Source: an uncultured Candidatus Melainabacteria bacterium (GTDB taxonomy: Bacteria > Cyanobacteriota > Vampirovibrionia > Gastranaerophilales > Gastranaerophilaceae). From it: a stretch of 34,971 nucleotides of DNA. The translations under genes were made by a program, and so were the position numbers. Shown here piece after piece: positions 32,766 through 34,971 of this stretch. Location: NCBI GenBank assembly GCA_934692295.1, contig CAKUTL010000013.1, positions 1 to 34,971 on the forward strand. The letters run 5' to 3'. Under the pieces are notes generated by a model. That model saw only the letters and a program-made list of their open reading frames with translations. It was not told the origin of the DNA and did no database searches. The first letter of the stretch is position 1; each line of letters starts with the position of its first letter.

Positions 32766-32990
32766 ATGCAATACTCTGAATTAGGAACATTTATTAAACA
32801 TAAAAGACAACAAAAGGGATTGTCGCTGAATAGGTTTGCAATGGAAGCCGAAATTGACCCCGCAATTTTGTGCCGAATAGAAAATTTACGCCAAGGGATA
32901 AAACTCGATGTCCTAGAAAAAATTGCATTCGCACTAGATATGAAACTTTCAAAATTTTTAGCTGAATATGAAAAATTTTATAAAGTGTAA
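32766..32990 (+). CDS. Small XRE-family (Cro/CI-like) regulator
   Basis: A 74-residue protein made of one helix-turn-helix domain: LGTFIKHKRQQKGLSLNRFAMEAEIDPAILCRIENLRQG, with the family's Q-x3-G-S and R-x-E-N positions. No ligand domain. The ATG at 32766 follows CATAAT by 8 bases, has no Shine-Dalgarno sequence and may be read from a leaderless mRNA. Divergent from the pilin-like gene with a palindrome between, so it probably controls both. Confidence 0.85.
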   Translation: MQYSELGTFIKHKRQQKGLSLNRFAMEAEIDPAILCRIENLRQGIKLDVLEKIAFALDMKLSKFLAEYEKFYKV

Positions 32991-33043
32991 TTTCATAAAT
33001 ATTACGCTAGCAAAATATTTTTATCACAAGCATTCATAAGAAT

Positions 33044-34279
33044 ATGAAATGCCAAATTATTACTAACTCAATTAAAAATTTTAAAACAACAAACATCGGA
33101 GGACTACCAGTCCACCCAATTATAAGAACCCCGAAACTTGAAGAAGTTCAAGATATTCTTGAATTGAACTCCAAAATCAAAATTGGCGAAGGAACATCCG
33201 GAACCGCTTATGAATATGGCGAAAATGTAATAAAAATTTTCGACAAAATTCTAAAAAAACTTGCAAAGAAAACTTTATTTTCTGAAATGGACAACTTGGC
33301 AAGTTTGAGCCATTTAATTACTAAATCGGGAAACGAAAATTACCTCCACAACACACAAAAAGGACTTTTCGCATTTGAAAAAGATAAATTGCCTATCCTT
33401 GTTTCATCAAAAGTTGCTGGAGAAAATCCACACCCGATAGAAGCACCATTCAACGAAAAGAACCTTGAAGCGATTGTCGAAACTCTTAACCGACTAGATA
33501 AGGGTTTTGGAAGAACACAATTTTTGCAAAGCGATATGCGTCCTCCAAACATGAAAATCACAGAAAATAATGCAGGGTTACTGGATTTTGAATACCTTCG
33601 TAAAATCAAACTAGGGAATGAAAAAAATCTTGAAGAAACAGAAAAATCCCTGCCTACAATAACTAAATCAAATTACGCTTTCTTTTTGAACGAAAGTGAT
33701 ACGGGCTATGGAACAAGTAATCTTAGAGCCTTTGAATACGAAACACTTGCACCATATTTATATAGAAGTCCAAGTATTGCACAAGCTCAAGAAACATTTA
33801 GAAACTATGTAAAACTCAAAAGTGAACACCATTTTGAAATGGCACATCATTATAATAAACTTCAAACTGAATTAGGAGATGAAATATTCAAAAGAATGGA
33901 AGCAGAAGAAGCATGTCACTACATGGCTTTAAAAAGCGGAGATAAAGACATCTTACATACAGAAGCCGCTAAACTTCAGATGTATTCATTCTTACGTTGG
34001 ATAAACCTGACAGCTCAAAAACTCAGTGCTCCGCCTATTAACATTGCACAAATTGAATCATTTTTGGATAAAGAACGTGCTAGTTATATCCAAGAGATAC
34101 AACGTGGGATTACAAATAAAGATGCCGTAAAAGTTTATTACTATAAAAATGCAAAAAATACCGCAGATGAAATTTCCAATTTGATAACTTATGTCGCAGA
34201 AACATATAAAATTCCACCAGAAAAACTTATGCAAAAAACTGAAATTGGATTATTAACCGATAAACTTTTAACAATATAA
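33044..34279 (+). CDS. Protein-kinase-like protein with a helical C-terminal domain
   Basis: A 411-residue protein. Residues about 45-185 have the order of a protein kinase: Gly-loop GEGTSG (48-53), Lys64 in VIKIF, helix-C Glu81, a hinge-like ILVSSKVAGENP, the catalytic loop SDMRPPN (163-169, Asp164 and Asn169) and the metal-binding DFE (181-183). The usual HRD is SD and DFG is DFE, so it is divergent but has all key acids. The second half (about 205-411) is helical with no family I recognise. N-terminus MKCQIITNSIKNFKTTN is of the tag type. No signal peptide or membrane segment. Confidence 0.72.
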   Translation: MKCQIITNSIKNFKTTNIGGLPVHPIIRTPKLEEVQDILELNSKIKIGEGTSGTAYEYGENVIKIFDKILKKLAKKTLFSEMDNLASLSHLITKSGNENYLHNTQKGLFAFEKDKLPILVSSKVAGENPHPIEAPFNEKNLEAIVETLNRLDKGFGRTQFLQSDMRPPNMKITENNAGLLDFEYLRKIKLGNEKNLEETEKSLPTITKSNYAFFLNESDTGYGTSNLRAFEYETLAPYLYRSPSIAQAQETFRNYVKLKSEHHFEMAHHYNKLQTELGDEIFKRMEAEEACHYMALKSGDKDILHTEAAKLQMYSFLRWINLTAQKLSAPPINIAQIESFLDKERASYIQEIQRGITNKDAVKVYYYKNAKNTADEISNLITYVAETYKIPPEKLMQKTEIGLLTDKLLTI

Positions 34280-34304
34280 AAAAAGAGCCTTAAGGCTCTT
34301 TTTT
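34278..34304. terminator. Bidirectional terminator between kinase-like gene and tRNA-Phe
   Basis: AAAAAGAGCC, loop TTAA, GGCTCTTTTT: a perfect stem with A and T tracts on both sides. It can end the kinase-like transcript and the tRNA transcript. Confidence 0.9.
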
Positions 34305-34307
34305 AAA

Positions 34308-34383
34308 TGGTGCCGCAACTCGGAATTGAACCAAGGACACAGGGATTTTCAGTCCCTTGCTCTACCAACTGAGCTATTGCGGC
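34308..34383 (-). tRNA. tRNA-Phe (GAA)
   Basis: A 76-base tRNA with CCA encoded. On the minus strand it starts GCCGCAATAGCTCAG and ends TTGCGGCACCA; the acceptor stem pairs GCCGCAA with TTGCGGC. The anticodon loop is CTGAAAA, so anticodon GAA. The T-arm has GGTTCAATTCC. Promoter at 34422-34449. Confidence 0.97.
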
Positions 34384-34421
34384 TAGTTCTTTTCTGTAAC
34401 CTCATATCGGCTACGTTTTTT

Positions 34422-34449
34422 ATTATACAGACTAAATATTTAAAGTCAA
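34422..34449 (-). promoter_or_regulatory. Promoter of tRNA-Phe
   Basis: On the minus strand TTGACT, 16 bases, TATAAT, with the tRNA starting about 39 bases past the -10 box. Confidence 0.75.
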
Positions 34450-34524
34450 TAGCGAGTTTTTATTTTTAAGAGAACTAAAATATTCGTATCCACCCATAGA
34501 GAGAAAATGCTGCACACTATTGTC

Positions 34525-34645
34525 ATTCCTCTCCTAGGGAGAGGCTAGGAGAGGGGTTAATTTAAGAAAAAGAAAAACCCTCTCTCGAAATTGTAACTTT
34601 TCGCCAAAAGCTCAAAGACAATTTCTCTCTCTCCATCGGAGAGAG
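34525..34645. repeat. Two hairpin repeats of the module-a type
   Basis: CTCTCC-TAG-GGAGAG (34529-34543) and CTCTCTCC-ATC-GGAGAGAG (34627-34645) are short perfect hairpins. The context (TCTCCTAGGGAGAGG...GGAGAGGGGTTAA, CCCTCTCT) matches module a in the pilin-like leader at 6155-6193 and 6453-6490. Confidence 0.7.
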
Positions 34646-34713
34646 CAATGCACAATAGACAAACTAGTAATGTAGGTCGGATTTACTAACCCAAAAATAA
34701 ACCGCACATATAC

Positions 34714-34746
34714 AAAAATTCCTTGCGAAAACATCACAAGGAATAT
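34714..34746 (-). terminator. Terminator of infC
   Basis: On the minus strand ATTCCTTG, 11 bases, CAAGGAAT followed by TTTT. It lies about 30 bases after the infC stop. Confidence 0.8.
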
Positions 34747-34773
34747 TTAAAATCTACTTATAAATAACTCAAA

Positions 34774-34971
34774 CTATGACTGAGGAGCAAGATACAATGT
34801 AACGTTACGTCCTTCTAGTTGAGGTTTCTTTTCCAATTGAACTGGATCATCTGCTAAATCTGTCAAAAATCTATTAGCCAAATCAAACGCAAGATTAGAA
34901 TGTTGCATTTCACGACCTCTCAACATAACAACAATCTTAACTTTATTACCTTGAGCAATAAATTTTCTAAC
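34774..34971 (-). CDS. infC: Translation initiation factor IF-3, 3' part
   Basis: The last 65 residues and stop (TAG at 34776-34774) of IF-3. The C-terminal ribosome-binding domain is plain: KVKIVVMLRGREMQHSNLAFDL, ending KPQLEGRNVTLYLAPQS. It binds the 30S subunit and proofreads start-codon and initiator-tRNA pairing. The gene runs off the end of the window. It is followed by its own terminator, so rpmI and rplT, which often follow infC, are not next to it on this side. Confidence 0.95.
   Translation of the reverse strand, partial: VRKFIAQGNKVKIVVMLRGREMQHSNLAFDLANRFLTDLADDPVQLEKKPQLEGRNVTLYLAPQS

Larger units (their letters stand above)
34384..34773. other. 390-base gap with tRNA promoter, repeats and infC terminator
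   Basis: No gene is seen. It holds the tRNA promoter, two hairpin-forming CT/GA-rich repeats (34525-34645) and the terminator of infC. The stretch about 34646-34710 carries GTAGGTCGGATTTACTAACC, which also has the look of a dispersed repeat, but I have no second copy here. Confidence 0.6.

Noticed and set aside
32766..32990. Prophage-type Cro/CI regulator
   Set aside because: No phage, integrase or att site nearby; the palindrome links it to the pilin-like gene instead.

Overview
The window is AT-rich bacterial chromosome, densely coded on both strands, with short intergenic gaps. I read it as an uncultured gut-type non-photosynthetic cyanobacterial relative (Vampirovibrionia/'Melainabacteria', order Gastranaerophilales). 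That placement is inference. It rests on the pilin-like proteins with the signature FTLAEVLITLGIIGVVAA, on many small lineage-type proteins with short N-termini such as MKVNS...F-x-S-K, and on the mix of housekeeping genes. No phage, insertion sequence, CRISPR array or rRNA was seen. One tRNA (Phe, GAA) is present.

Layout. 1-2708: 3' end of a GH77 4-alpha-glucanotransferase, a secreted TPR/beta-propeller protein, and an ECF sigma factor with its zinc-finger anti-sigma factor. 2697-5333 (minus): two overlapping lineage-type membrane proteins, then glgC. 5426-6703 (minus): a pilin-like gene whose leader holds a G11 tract and several intergenic-type repeats. 6847-8781: a small unknown protein and a secreted phosphodiester-glycosidase-family (NAGPA) protein. 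8838-14930 (minus): an operon smc-scpA-scpB-metzincin. 15030-16901 (minus): a membrane protein and a regulator made of four winged-helix units. 17039-21097: a UmuC-type polymerase and a run of lineage-type small or membrane proteins. 21109-23503: a divergent zinc-type ArsR repressor and P1B ATPase with clear operators. 23559-26484: an MFS transporter, a PPC-domain protein, a small protein and an EamA transporter. 26468-30721: an unknown protein, a GH73-like lysozyme, then trpS-tcdA-PHP phosphoesterase. 30727-34279: an HExxH protein, a second pilin-like protein with a divergent XRE regulator, and a protein-kinase-like protein. 34308-34971: tRNA-Phe, a repeat-bearing gap, and the 3' end of infC.

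How the genes fit together. malQ (partial) and glgC point to glycogen storage. The smc-scpA-scpB set is the chromosome condensin. ArsR and the ATPase form a self-contained zinc-export switch, with palindromes placed on both promoters. The most unusual parts are: (a) the pilin-like gene with a homopolymer able to switch its frame and a leader about 200 codons long built largely from dispersed repeats; (b) a family of at least five related membrane proteins sharing a DK...TKK cassette; (c) small proteins sharing a short N-terminal tag; (d) a complete but divergent protein-kinase fold; and (e) a four-winged-helix regulator.
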